The notes under the pieces were generated by a model. It made no database searches. It was not told the DNA's origin and worked only from the letters and a program-made list of their open reading frames with translations. A DNA stretch of 64,000 nucleotides from an uncultured Opitutaceae bacterium (GTDB taxonomy: Bacteria > Verrucomicrobiota > Verrucomicrobiia > Opitutales > Opitutaceae). The stretch lies in contig CAIOZY010000046.1 in NCBI GenBank assembly GCA_903862935.1, forward strand, positions 1-64,000, written 5' to 3'. A program made the translations under genes and the position numbers. Shown here piece by piece: positions 1 to 8,089 of the stretch (positions are counted from its first letter, which is position 1; each line of letters begins with the position of its first letter).

Positions 1-175
1 AGCCCACCACTTGTGCAAACACAGTCGGAGTGGCCATGCCCGCAGAATGGGGCTTGATCGCGCTGGCCAAACGCAAAATGCGTCACACCCGCAGCGGCGG
101 GCAACGCCCTGAAAGAGTTTATGTTACGAAACATCGGCACTTAACATCCCGGACAGCCCTGATTGCAGATATATA

Positions 176-1876
176 GTGAGTTTTTCATTTCCAGGCCCGG
201 GGCGGGCACCAAAGCAGATCCCGCAACGCATTGGGCTTGATAGCCCAGGCGAGCCGCGCATTTCCACCCAACGGGAAGGCCCGGTGCGAGCGCGGGATGG
301 AGGCGTTACGCACGGCACGGTGCCCCCAGGCGCACAGCCCCCGCGGGGCAACGCGGGCCAGCGCTCTGTCCCGTATCGTCTGGCGCTCTGGCTCCAAGAG
401 GCGCCGCGCTTCTGGCAAGCGCTTTTTGCGCTCAATATTCGCAAGACGGCCTTCAGAATTGGCTCCGGGAGGCACCGCAGCCCATGTCAGCATCCGAGCG
501 ACTCGGGGCGAGCCGCTGAAACCGGGTGCGACGCCATCGTTCAGTACGGGATCCGCCCGGAGCGTTTCTGCAAGATCTGTCCGCTGCTGAAGCGCTACGA
601 CGACCGAGGCTGGCGCTGCTCGGTGGACGCGTCGGGAGTGCGTCCGTTTTGGGGGCGGGTGGCGGCGCGCATGGCGGCCGGTGCGGGGATGGTCTACTTG
701 ACCGGAGTCTTCGCGGTGTTCGGGTTCCTCTGCGCCGTAGGCTACCCTGTCCAGCTCAGGTCCGTCGCGTGGCCCCCTTCCTGGCACGACCTGAGACAGG
801 CCCGTGCGAAGTACTTCTTCGAGAAGGGACAGCAGGCGCTCCTGAAGGGGAATCCCGCGGCCGCCCTCATGTCCTTTGCGCAGAGCTACGAACTCGATTC
901 GTCGGATTATTCGAGCGGATGGCTGACGGCTCAGCTCAGTGTGTCATCCGGAATGGCCTATTCGAACCAGGTTTACTCGCGGCTCATCAATGATCATCCG
1001 AAGCGCGCGGAAGCGACGTCCCAAGCCTGGCTTAGCCTTGCCCTGGCCCAGGGCGATGTTGCGACGGTCGGGGAGTTGGCCCTTAAGCGGATCGCCGACC
1101 ACTCGCCGAACACTGGCTTTTGGCTCCGAGCGCTGATTTTCGCCTGCCAGCGTACCAAGGCCCTGGCCCCACTCGCCGGGCTGGCCTCCAACGCCGAGCT
1201 CCCGGAGCCCCTGAGGGAAATCTGCAGGCTAGAGCTCGCTGTCGGGACTTCCGATCGGGCGACCGCACAGCGCCTGCTCAACGAGAAGCTCTCCAGGCCG
1301 GATCTGATTCGGGAGCCGCTCCTGTCATTCAGGATCGAGCGCTTGCTTAAGCTGGACGATCCGGACGATGCGCTCGTGCAGCTTGAGGCCTTTGGACGCT
1401 TCATCTCGCCGGCGGACAAGGCGATGTTGGCTCTTGAGACAAGCCGGCAGCTTGGCTGGAAAGGCTATGTCCGAGGAGGCGTCGAGCAGATCCTCTCGCA
1501 CCGTGCCTCGGTCGCCGATGTGGAGCTGCTGTGTGTCTTCTTAATCCGGCATCCCGATCGCGAACTGGTGTCCCGGGTTGCAGCTGCACTCGAGAAGGAA
1601 CCCCTGAAATCAAAGGACGAGAATTGGGCGGCCCACGAGGCGCTCCTGCTGGCGACGGGCGCGGCTGGGGACTGTGCTCAGATGCGCCGGATCGGCGCGA
1701 AGCTCGAGACGATTGCCGGTACACCGCTTCCGAGGCTCGGCTTGGTGGAAACCTACTTCCAGCGTGATTTCCGGCGCAGCCCACTCCAGCAGTGCCTGCC
1801 GGTCCTGATCTCCGTGCCGACCGAAGTGGTGTATGCGACCTATGGATTCTTCGATGCGAGGAGGGGAATGAACTAG
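176..1876 (+). CDS. Membrane-anchored helical-repeat (TPR-like) protein with Cys motif; start uncertain
   Basis: The open frame begins at a GTG (566 codons), but roughly its first 100 residues are Pro/Arg/Gly-rich and look non-coding, so the true N-terminus may lie nearer residue 118. From there the protein looks real. It has a small zinc-finger-like cysteine set (C118, C132, C135, C148, including CKICPLLKRYDDRGWRC), a membrane segment around residues 167-190, and then a long soluble region of helical pairs containing a TPR-like unit (FFEKGQQALLKGNPAAALMS) near residues 214-235. No enzyme motif is visible. The next gene on the same strand encodes a PEP-CTERM protein, so a role in envelope or exopolysaccharide biology is possible, but this is inference. 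No in-frame ATG lies between the dubious N-terminus and the Cys motif, so the 5' end may be broken or use a rare start. Confidence 0.6.
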   Translation: MSFSFPGPGRAPKQIPQRIGLDSPGEPRISTQREGPVRARDGGVTHGTVPPGAQPPRGNAGQRSVPYRLALWLQEAPRFWQALFALNIRKTAFRIGSGRHRSPCQHPSDSGRAAETGCDAIVQYGIRPERFCKICPLLKRYDDRGWRCSVDASGVRPFWGRVAARMAAGAGMVYLTGVFAVFGFLCAVGYPVQLRSVAWPPSWHDLRQARAKYFFEKGQQALLKGNPAAALMSFAQSYELDSSDYSSGWLTAQLSVSSGMAYSNQVYSRLINDHPKRAEATSQAWLSLALAQGDVATVGELALKRIADHSPNTGFWLRALIFACQRTKALAPLAGLASNAELPEPLREICRLELAVGTSDRATAQRLLNEKLSRPDLIREPLLSFRIERLLKLDDPDDALVQLEAFGRFISPADKAMLALETSRQLGWKGYVRGGVEQILSHRASVADVELLCVFLIRHPDRELVSRVAAALEKEPLKSKDENWAAHEALLLATGAAGDCAQMRRIGAKLETIAGTPLPRLGLVETYFQRDFRRSPLQQCLPVLISVPTEVVYATYGFFDARRGMN

Positions 1877-1929
1877 GGGATTCGCCCCTCATCTCGGTTT
1901 AGCGGGTATTACGTAAGTAAATAATCCCG
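1875..1929 (+). terminator. Candidate terminator/operator hairpins
   Basis: Two inverted repeats follow the stop codon of the preceding gene. The first is AGGGG (1875-1879) with CCCCT (1885-1889). The second is CGGGTATTA (1903-1911) pairing with TAATCCCG (1922-1929) with one bulged T. Neither is followed by a strong T-tract on the plus strand, so this could be a weak terminator or a regulatory site for the PEP-CTERM gene. Confidence 0.25.
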
Positions 1930-2032
1930 TATCCAATCCATTGTAACACGACCCGAGCATGCCATCATCTTTTTAGATCCAATGCACCTCCCGATCACAA
2001 CCTCCACCACCATGGACGTCTCGACACCCGAT

Positions 2033-3010
2033 ATGAAGAAGTTCGTCAGGCTCGTGCTCCGGCGGGTGGGCACGGCCGCGATTGCCCTGGCGTGGTCCGT
2101 CGCCGGGACTGCCCTCGTGGCGGTCGATGCCCGGGCGCAGCTTACGGCTCCGAGCCTGAGCACCTTTACACCGGACACGGTCACCGTTGCCGGTTCGATC
2201 GGCAACTGGATTGCCGTGAGAAACACGGCCTCGATGGCTCCGTATTACCTGTCCGACTATTACGACAACGGCAACCTGGGCACGGATCCGACCAAGCAAA
2301 ACGGGCTGAACGGCTCGTCCTCGGGTCTGGACATTGTTGGGTTTAATCCCAACACGGTCGCCACCACCGGAATCTACGTTCCCTCGATCGTTTACTCCCT
2401 AGGCACTTTCAACGGTGCGGCGGCCCTCGCCGTTGCGATCGACTTGGCCGGTTCCAGCAACGGAAAAATACCCAGCAACGCCGGAGCAATCGTCTTGTTC
2501 AACCCGAACAACGTCAGTGGATCGGTTCCAACCGGCGGCGGCGGCATGTGGGGTGTGGCCTGGTCGAATCCGTCTAGCGGTGGCCCGTCGATCCTTCTGG
2601 TGACCCCGAAAGCTGGCACGACATTGAACTCAGCGTTCCAGTTCTCTGACACGGCCCTTGCCACCGCGGAAAATGGCGCTTCGTGGTACTCCTATGCGCC
2701 GTCCGGTTCGACCATCAGCAACACGGACTACTGGCTCACGTTTGTCGTGCTGAAGTCGAGCCTCGACGCAGCGGGCATCGCGATGCCAACCCTCACGACC
2801 GGGATCACGGCGTTCACCGACAACAGCGCCCTGGCTTCCAGCGGGAACATCAATGCCGACTGGATCGGTGGATCCACCGCGACCAGTGACCTGAATTTCG
2901 GCACGGGGCAGGGCGTTCCGGAGGCTCCGACAGGGATCCTCGCGGCGACCCTCCTGGTTCCCTTTGCCGCGCTGCACTTCTGGCGGCGAAACCGTACCGC
3001 GGCGGCGTGA
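2033..3010 (+). CDS. PEP-CTERM-type exported surface protein
   Basis: Secreted protein of about 325 residues. The chosen ATG gives a classical signal peptide, MKKFVRLVLRR followed by a hydrophobic stretch and an ARAQ cleavage region. An upstream ATG at 1982 would add 17 residues. The mature part is rich in Ser, Thr, Asn and Gly, as in surface or matrix proteins. The C-terminus has the tripartite PEP-CTERM sorting signal: VPEAPT, a hydrophobic helix of about 20 residues, and a basic end (WRRNR). The usual VPEP is here VPEA. In this family the tail is recognised by an exosortase, which cleaves near PEP and links export to exopolysaccharide. No exosortase gene is in the window. The substrate or ligand of the mature domain cannot be told. 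Confidence 0.75.
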   Translation: MKKFVRLVLRRVGTAAIALAWSVAGTALVAVDARAQLTAPSLSTFTPDTVTVAGSIGNWIAVRNTASMAPYYLSDYYDNGNLGTDPTKQNGLNGSSSGLDIVGFNPNTVATTGIYVPSIVYSLGTFNGAAALAVAIDLAGSSNGKIPSNAGAIVLFNPNNVSGSVPTGGGGMWGVAWSNPSSGGPSILLVTPKAGTTLNSAFQFSDTALATAENGASWYSYAPSGSTISNTDYWLTFVVLKSSLDAAGIAMPTLTTGITAFTDNSALASSGNINADWIGGSTATSDLNFGTGQGVPEAPTGILAATLLVPFAALHFWRRNRTAAA

Positions 3011-3060
3011 CCGGCGTTGGTCGGACCCCCCAGAGAGGGGCTTCGCCGTTGCGGCGGAAA

Positions 3061-3145
3061 TGGTGCTCAGGAAGGGACTCGAACCCTTACGCCTTACGGC
3101 ACACGCCCCTCAAACGTGTGTGTCTACCAATTCCACCACCTGAGC
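3061..3145 (-). tRNA. tRNA-Leu(GAG)
   Basis: The minus strand folds as an 85-nt class II tRNA. The acceptor stem is GCTCAGG/CCTGAGC with CCA encoded. The D-arm contains TGGTAGACA, a long variable arm contains TGCCGTAAGGCG, and the T-arm contains GGTTCGAGTCC. The anticodon loop TTGAGGG gives anticodon GAG, which reads CUC/CUU leucine codons. It stands alone between the PEP-CTERM and GNAT genes. Confidence 0.95.
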
Positions 3146-3362
3146 AGGAATAAGAAACCGGGAGGGGAACTAAGAAGGTCCCCGCGCCCGTTGTCCAGTC
3201 TTGAAATTAGCTCCGGACTGAGCGCATATCCCCTGCGCTGAGCCTATTGTTCGAACCTCCCAGGGTAGCCCGACGTCGGGCAGGGCCTTTCCCGGTCCGC
3301 CGCGGCCGCATGCCGGCGGACGGAGCTGGGAGTAGGAGCCTGGGGCCGGCCCTGGTTCGCCC

Positions 3363-3833
3363 ATGAGCGCCCCGCCCGAGTTTCGCTTCATCGATCCGGG
3401 GGTGCTTTCCGACGGGGAGCTGAATCTAGTCCTGGTGGCCTTGAAGGCCCCGGACCCGGCCAAGGAATGGGTGCCCGCCTACGAATTCGAGATCCGCCTT
3501 GCGGCGGCCCGCAAGACGGTGGGCACAGTGAACCTCAGGGCCGTGAGCACGCCCTTCTTGGAGCAGTTTGGGGGGCACGTGGGCTACAACGTGGCGCCGG
3601 CCTTCCGGGGTCGCCATTTTGCGGAGCGCGGCGTGCGCCTGATCCTGCCGCTTGCACTCAGACACGGGATCAACCCGGTCTGGATAACCTGCAACCCGGA
3701 CAACTGGCCGAGCCGCAGGACGTGCGAGAGGCTGGGGGGCCGACTAGTCGAAATCGTTGAGGTGCCTGCCGACAGCGACCTTTACCTGCGGGGGGACCGG
3801 CAGAAGTGCCGGTACCGCCTCGATCTGGCCTAG
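3363..3833 (+). CDS. GNAT family N-acetyltransferase
   Basis: A 156-residue single-domain protein of the GNAT (acetyl-CoA dependent) superfamily. Visible family features are the central beta strand GGHVGYNV followed by the acetyl-CoA loop APAFRGRHFAERG (residues about 79-91), and the later NPDNWPSRRTCERLGG motif (about 116-131), typical of RimJ-like acetyltransferases in which the Asn and the ERLG turn sit at the active site. The acceptor substrate is unknown. The gene is monocistronic. Its TAG stop lies in a CTAG palindrome shared with the stop of the convergent downstream flavoprotein gene, so the two genes end on the same four bases. Confidence 0.85.
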   Translation: MSAPPEFRFIDPGVLSDGELNLVLVALKAPDPAKEWVPAYEFEIRLAAARKTVGTVNLRAVSTPFLEQFGGHVGYNVAPAFRGRHFAERGVRLILPLALRHGINPVWITCNPDNWPSRRTCERLGGRLVEIVEVPADSDLYLRGDRQKCRYRLDLA

Positions 3834-6154
3834 ACGGTTCCCTGCAGGGCGGCCGGGGCGCCGGTGCCCTTCGGCTTGGCGAGGTAGGTGTTCATGGCCT
3901 GCGCGGCGCGTTTTCCGTCGCCCATGGCGAGGATCACGGTCGCAGCACCCCTCACGATGTCGCCCCCGGCGAAGACGCCGGGCAGGCTCGTCATGCCGGT
4001 TGCATCCACCTCAATGTTGCCCCAGCGGTTGAGCTTCAGGTCGGGGCAGGTCGCCGTCAGCAGCGGATTGGCCCGGGTCCCGACGGCTACAACGACGGTG
4101 TCGCACGGAATCACAAATTCCGATCCCGGTATGGGCTTCGGGCTGCGGCGCCCGGACTTGTCCGGCTCCCCCAGTTCCATACGGACGCACTTGAGCCCGG
4201 TCACCCAGCGCTCGGCGTTGCCCAGCACCTCGATCGGTGCAACCAGGTACTCGAAGCGAATCCCCTCCTGCTCGGCGTGGTGGACCTCCTCGGAGCGGGC
4301 CGGCATCTCCTTGCGGGTCCGCCGGTAGATGATCATCGACTCCTCGGCCCCCATGCGCTTTCCCGTGCGGGCCGAATCCATGGCGACGTTGCCGCCGCCG
4401 ATAACGGCGATGCGCTTGCCCAGGAGGACCGGGGTGTCGGCGTTCGGGAACTGGTAGGCCGCCATGAGGTTCACGCGGGTCAGGTACTCGTTGGCGGAGT
4501 AGACCCCCTTGAAGTTCTCCCCGGGGACGTTCATGAACACGGGCAGGCCGGCCCCGTTGGCGATGAAGACCGCGTCGAAGCGGTTCCGGAGGTCGTCGAG
4601 CGTGTACGTGCGCCCGATGATCACGTTGCACTCGATCTTGACCCCGCGGGCCTTGAGGCGGTCGACCTCCTCATCCACGATCTTCTTTGGCAGTCTAAAT
4701 TCCGGGATCCCGTAGACCAGGACGCCACCGGCCTGGTGCAAGGCCTCGTAGATCGTGACGTCGTGGCCGGCCTTGACGAGTTCGCCTGCGGCCGTGAGCC
4801 CGCCAGGCCCGGCTCCGACGATCGCAACCTTGAGCCCTGTGGGCGCAGGAACCTCGTTTTGCAGGGACTTTCCGTTGTTCCTTGCCCAGTCGGCGACGAA
4901 CCGCTCGAGGTAGCCGATCGCCACCGGCGAACTCTTCACTCCGCGGATGCACACGATCTCGCACTGGGTCTCCTGGGGGCAGACCCGGCCTGTGACGGCG
5001 GGAAGCGCGTTGTCGCTCAGGATGCTTCTCGCGGCGCCGGCGAAGTCCCCCTTGGCGACAAAGCCGATGAAGCGCGGGATGTTCAGCATGACCGGACAGC
5101 CCTCGACGCATTTGGGCTCCTTGCACTGGATGCAGCGCTGGGCCTCGAGGAGGGCCAGCTTCTCGGTGAACCCGAGGTTCACCTCTCCAAAATTGCTGTT
5201 CCTCGCGTCGGCGTTCTGCTCGGGCATCGCCTGGCGCGGGATCGCCATGCGCTCCTTGCCCGACATCTTGGCCGGAACAACGGGGGAGGGGGCGGCCTCG
5301 GACGAGGGCGCCGCGGCGATCGCCTGGTCCATCCGGCAGGGCCCGTCGTGGGGGGCGAGGCTCTGTTTTTCGTAGCTGCGGTAGGTGCTCAGCCGGTCGG
5401 CCAGGAGGTCAAAGTCGACCTTGTGACCGTCGAACTCGGGGCCGTCGACGCACGCAAACTTAGTCTCTCCGCCGACGCTCACTCGGCAGCCCCCGCACAT
5501 TCCGGTGCCATCGACCATGATCGGGTTCAACGAAACGATCGTTCGGACGTTGAGGGGCTTGGTCAGATTGACGACGGCCCTCATCATCGGCACGGGCCCC
5601 ACGGCGTAGACCACGTCGATCCCGCCTGCGGCGAGGACGTCGCGCGCGGCGTCGGTCACGAAGCCCTTGCGGCCATAGGAGCCATCGTCGGTGCAAACGA
5701 CGACCGTGCCGAGTTTTCCGAGCTCCTGCTCCAGGATGACCCACTGCTTCGAGCGGCCGCCGATCACGCTGGTAACGGCAACCCCGCGGCGCTGCAGGCC
5801 CTGGACGATCGGGAGCAAGACGGCCGTCCCCACGCCGCCGCCGATGCACAGCGCCTTGCCGGACTTAGCCAGCTCGGTCGGCTCGCCCAGCGGGCCGGAT
5901 ATATCCTGGATGGCGTCCCCGGTCTTCAGGGAGACGAGCTCGTTCGTGCTCTTGCCCACGGCCTGGATCACCAGGGTTATCGTGCCGGCGTCGACGTCGG
6001 CGTCGGCGATCGTGAGCGGAATGCGCTCCGAGCCCGGTCCGAGCCTTACGATCACGAACTGGCCAGGCCGGCGGACCTCGGCGATCCTCGGGGCGACCAC
6101 CTCGAGAAGGGTGACGTTAGGGCTCAGTTGTTGGCGATCGACAATCGGGTGCAT
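3830..6154 (-). CDS. Fused NfnAB-like ferredoxin:NADP+ oxidoreductase / GltD-type flavoprotein
   Basis: A 774-residue fusion. Residues 1 to about 280 are an FNR/PyrK-like module (also called SudB or NfnA) with an NAD(P)-binding region (GGGVGTAVLLP) and the 2Fe-2S cysteines in GMCGGCRVSVGGETKFAC. The rest is a GltD/NfnB/SudA-type subunit. It has 4Fe-4S cysteines in CIQCKEPKCVEGCPV and GRVCPQETQCEIVC, an FAD dinucleotide fold (VAIVGAGPGGLTAAGEL) and an NADPH fold (AVIGGGNVAMDSARTGKRMG). In characterised NfnAB the two subunits bifurcate electrons between NADH, NADPH and ferredoxin; databases usually name the fusion 'dihydroorotate dehydrogenase NAD-binding subunit/glutamate synthase'. No gltB or pyrD is nearby, which favours Nfn/Sud-like redox balancing over glutamate synthesis. 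The start is the ATG giving MHPIVDRQQLS; 33 upstream codons lack family character. Confidence 0.88.
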   Translation of the reverse strand: MHPIVDRQQLSPNVTLLEVVAPRIAEVRRPGQFVIVRLGPGSERIPLTIADADVDAGTITLVIQAVGKSTNELVSLKTGDAIQDISGPLGEPTELAKSGKALCIGGGVGTAVLLPIVQGLQRRGVAVTSVIGGRSKQWVILEQELGKLGTVVVCTDDGSYGRKGFVTDAARDVLAAGGIDVVYAVGPVPMMRAVVNLTKPLNVRTIVSLNPIMVDGTGMCGGCRVSVGGETKFACVDGPEFDGHKVDFDLLADRLSTYRSYEKQSLAPHDGPCRMDQAIAAAPSSEAAPSPVVPAKMSGKERMAIPRQAMPEQNADARNSNFGEVNLGFTEKLALLEAQRCIQCKEPKCVEGCPVMLNIPRFIGFVAKGDFAGAARSILSDNALPAVTGRVCPQETQCEIVCIRGVKSSPVAIGYLERFVADWARNNGKSLQNEVPAPTGLKVAIVGAGPGGLTAAGELVKAGHDVTIYEALHQAGGVLVYGIPEFRLPKKIVDEEVDRLKARGVKIECNVIIGRTYTLDDLRNRFDAVFIANGAGLPVFMNVPGENFKGVYSANEYLTRVNLMAAYQFPNADTPVLLGKRIAVIGGGNVAMDSARTGKRMGAEESMIIYRRTRKEMPARSEEVHHAEQEGIRFEYLVAPIEVLGNAERWVTGLKCVRMELGEPDKSGRRSPKPIPGSEFVIPCDTVVVAVGTRANPLLTATCPDLKLNRWGNIEVDATGMTSLPGVFAGGDIVRGAATVILAMGDGKRAAQAMNTYLAKPKGTGAPAALQGTV

Positions 6155-6404
6155 GGGGGATGGCGGGGACGATTGGAATGGATTGGCGGCGACTTGTCGA
6201 TTTTGACAAGGCAGGCCCTTGTGACAAAGCAGCGGGGCTTCTCGCTGATGCAAGAATCCTTAAATTATTCTTTAACGGGTTGCTTGGTAATGAGGTGTAA
6301 ACCCAAAATTTAGGGGTATTCCACAGCCACCCCCCTTAATCTGAGGGCGGGGTAACCGTCAGGGGTGCGGAGCGTCCCATGAGATGAGACATTCCCATCC
6401 ACCC

Positions 6405-6797
6405 ATGAAACTCCGATCCCTCCCCGCGGCTTCCGCCCTCCTTTTGGCCGTCGCCGCCCTAGCGCCTGTGCCCCTGCGTGCCGACCAACCTGCCGCTCCC
6501 CAGACGCCCGCGCCAGCGCCAGCGGCTGCACCCGCAGCCAGCAGGTTCGACCAGCGGGTTGACGCTCTTGCCGCCCAGTTGGGGCTTACCGACGTCCAGA
6601 AGGGGCAGGTCAAGCAGCTCCTCATCCAGCGCCGCGAGGCCATGCACAAGGCCATGATGAAGAGCGGCGCCCGCTTCCGGGCCCAGGTCAGGGCCGTCCT
6701 GACGCCGGAGCAGCGGGTGAAGCTGGGCGAGATCCTCGCCGCCAAGAAGAAGGCGGCCGAAGGGGTTGCCCCGGCTGCGGCCCATCCGGCGCCGTAG
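6405..6797 (+). CDS. Spy/CpxP-like LTxxQ periplasmic protein
   Basis: Small exported protein of 130 residues. The signal peptide is MKLRSLPAASALLLAV with cleavage near PLRADQ. A Pro/Ala linker follows, then two helical LTxxQ-type motifs, LGLTDVQKGQVKQLL and VLTPEQRVKLGEI, which mark the Spy/CpxP/ZraP family of periplasmic chaperones and metal or envelope-stress sensors. The tail is Ala/Lys/Pro-rich. The start chosen is the second ATG, which directly precedes the basic n-region. The DNA after the stop holds a possible 7-bp inverted repeat (6796-6802 with 6835-6841), which could attenuate read-through. No two-component partner is adjacent, so the signal it responds to is unknown. Confidence 0.7.
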   Translation: MKLRSLPAASALLLAVAALAPVPLRADQPAAPQTPAPAPAAAPAASRFDQRVDALAAQLGLTDVQKGQVKQLLIQRREAMHKAMMKSGARFRAQVRAVLTPEQRVKLGEILAAKKKAAEGVAPAAAHPAP

Positions 6798-6894
6798 AGC
6801 CCTTGCGAGCACTTTTGGTTGCGGCAGGGTGTCCGGGCTCTGATACTGGCGTACAGGGCCCGGGCAATCTGTTTTTGGCCCCCTTTTCGAATCT

Positions 6895-8076
6895 ATGAAA
6901 AAGACCTCGCCTTACATCGCGGTGGTGCTCTGCCTTGCAGCGTCCCTGATGCCCCTCGGGCTCTCGGCCCAGAACAAGCTCTCGGAGGACGCCAAGATCG
7001 CCCTCCACGCCCAGTCCGACCATTTTGCGTCGATCGCCAAGCGGGGCCGCGAGGTCCACTACACGACGAAGTTCGACCTGAGCGGTCTTCCCCACTACCA
7101 GCCGCAGCAGATCCTGGAGGGATGGATCCGCTTCCACGGGACCAACTATCTCGTCGACGGCAAGCTCGCCCGGTACTGGCAGGAGGGCTTTGCCAAGTTC
7201 CAGCCCGGCTTGCACATCTCGTTCTTCCTGCCCACGCCCGCGGCCGCGTTCGCGGCCCTCTACTACAACCAGGCGGACATCGTCATGGGCCACGAGGCCG
7301 GCTTTTACGACATGCTGGCCTACGAGCGCATCATGGGCTTCGATCCGCTGACGATCACCGCGGTGACGGGATCCTACGACGTGAGCGGCTGGTCGAACTC
7401 GTTTGCCGTCATCGTCAACGCCGACAATCCCCTGAGCGAGATCACCGTTGAGCAGCTCGACGGGGTGTTTGGGGCTGCCCGGGACGGGGGTTGGGCCGGG
7501 ACCAACTGGCACACGGAGTGGGCCCGGGGCCCGGAGAAGAATATCCGCACCTGGGGCCAGCTCGGGCTGACGGGCGAATGGGCGGGCAAGCGGATCACCC
7601 CTTACGGGTTCACGCTGCGGTACAACACCTCCACGAACTTCTCGGACAAGGTGCTTCGAGGCAGCGACAAGTGGAACGAGGACATCCACACCTACGCCAA
7701 CTACGTCAAACCCGACGGCAACCGCTACATCGAGGCCGAGCAGGTCACCGACAGCCTGCGCAAGGACCGCTACGGGATTGCCTACGTTCTGTTCCGGGGC
7801 GACCGCCCGGGGATCAAGCGCCTGGCCGTCACCCCGCGGGGCGGCAAGGTTGCCGTCGCGCACACCCTTGAGACCGTCCAGAGCAGGGCGTATCCGCTCT
7901 ACAACGAGCTTTTCTTCTACATGAACGTGCGTCCGGGAACCCCGCTCGATCCGAGGGTGAAGGAACTCCTGCGCTATCTCCTGAGCCAGGAAGGCCAGGA
8001 GGAGGTTGAGCGCGATGGCAAGTTCCTCCCGCTCACGGCCGAGGTTGTGCGCGAGCAGCTCGCCAAGCTGGAGTGA
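6895..8076 (+). CDS. PstS-like periplasmic substrate-binding protein
   Basis: A 393-residue exported protein with a signal peptide (MKKTSPYIAVVLCLAASL, cleavage near LSAQ). The body has the PstS-type periplasmic binding-protein-like pattern: ADIVMGHEAG early, then FAVIVNADNPLSEITVEQLDGVFG, a hallmark of the phosphate-binding family, and a C-terminal ELLRYLLSQEGQ helix. In that family the protein delivers phosphate to PstCAB. No pstC, pstA or pstB gene is adjacent, and the phosphate-binding Ser/Thr/Arg residues cannot be confirmed by eye, so ligand assignment is uncertain. It may act with a transporter elsewhere or as a sensor. It converges on the MscS gene. Confidence 0.75.
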   Translation: MKKTSPYIAVVLCLAASLMPLGLSAQNKLSEDAKIALHAQSDHFASIAKRGREVHYTTKFDLSGLPHYQPQQILEGWIRFHGTNYLVDGKLARYWQEGFAKFQPGLHISFFLPTPAAAFAALYYNQADIVMGHEAGFYDMLAYERIMGFDPLTITAVTGSYDVSGWSNSFAVIVNADNPLSEITVEQLDGVFGAARDGGWAGTNWHTEWARGPEKNIRTWGQLGLTGEWAGKRITPYGFTLRYNTSTNFSDKVLRGSDKWNEDIHTYANYVKPDGNRYIEAEQVTDSLRKDRYGIAYVLFRGDRPGIKRLAVTPRGGKVAVAHTLETVQSRAYPLYNELFFYMNVRPGTPLDPRVKELLRYLLSQEGQEEVERDGKFLPLTAEVVREQLAKLE

Positions 8077-8089
8077 ACCTAAGAGCGGC

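Noticed and set aside
3-176. Open frame from the left window edge to a TAG at 174-176
   Set aside because: 58 codons of basic sequence with no recognised family; too short to call as the end of a gene.
3806-6313. Long open frame on the plus strand, antisense to the fused flavoprotein
   Set aside because: It has no domain character and exists because GC-rich codons leave few stops on the opposite strand; the flavoprotein on the minus strand carries all the motifs.
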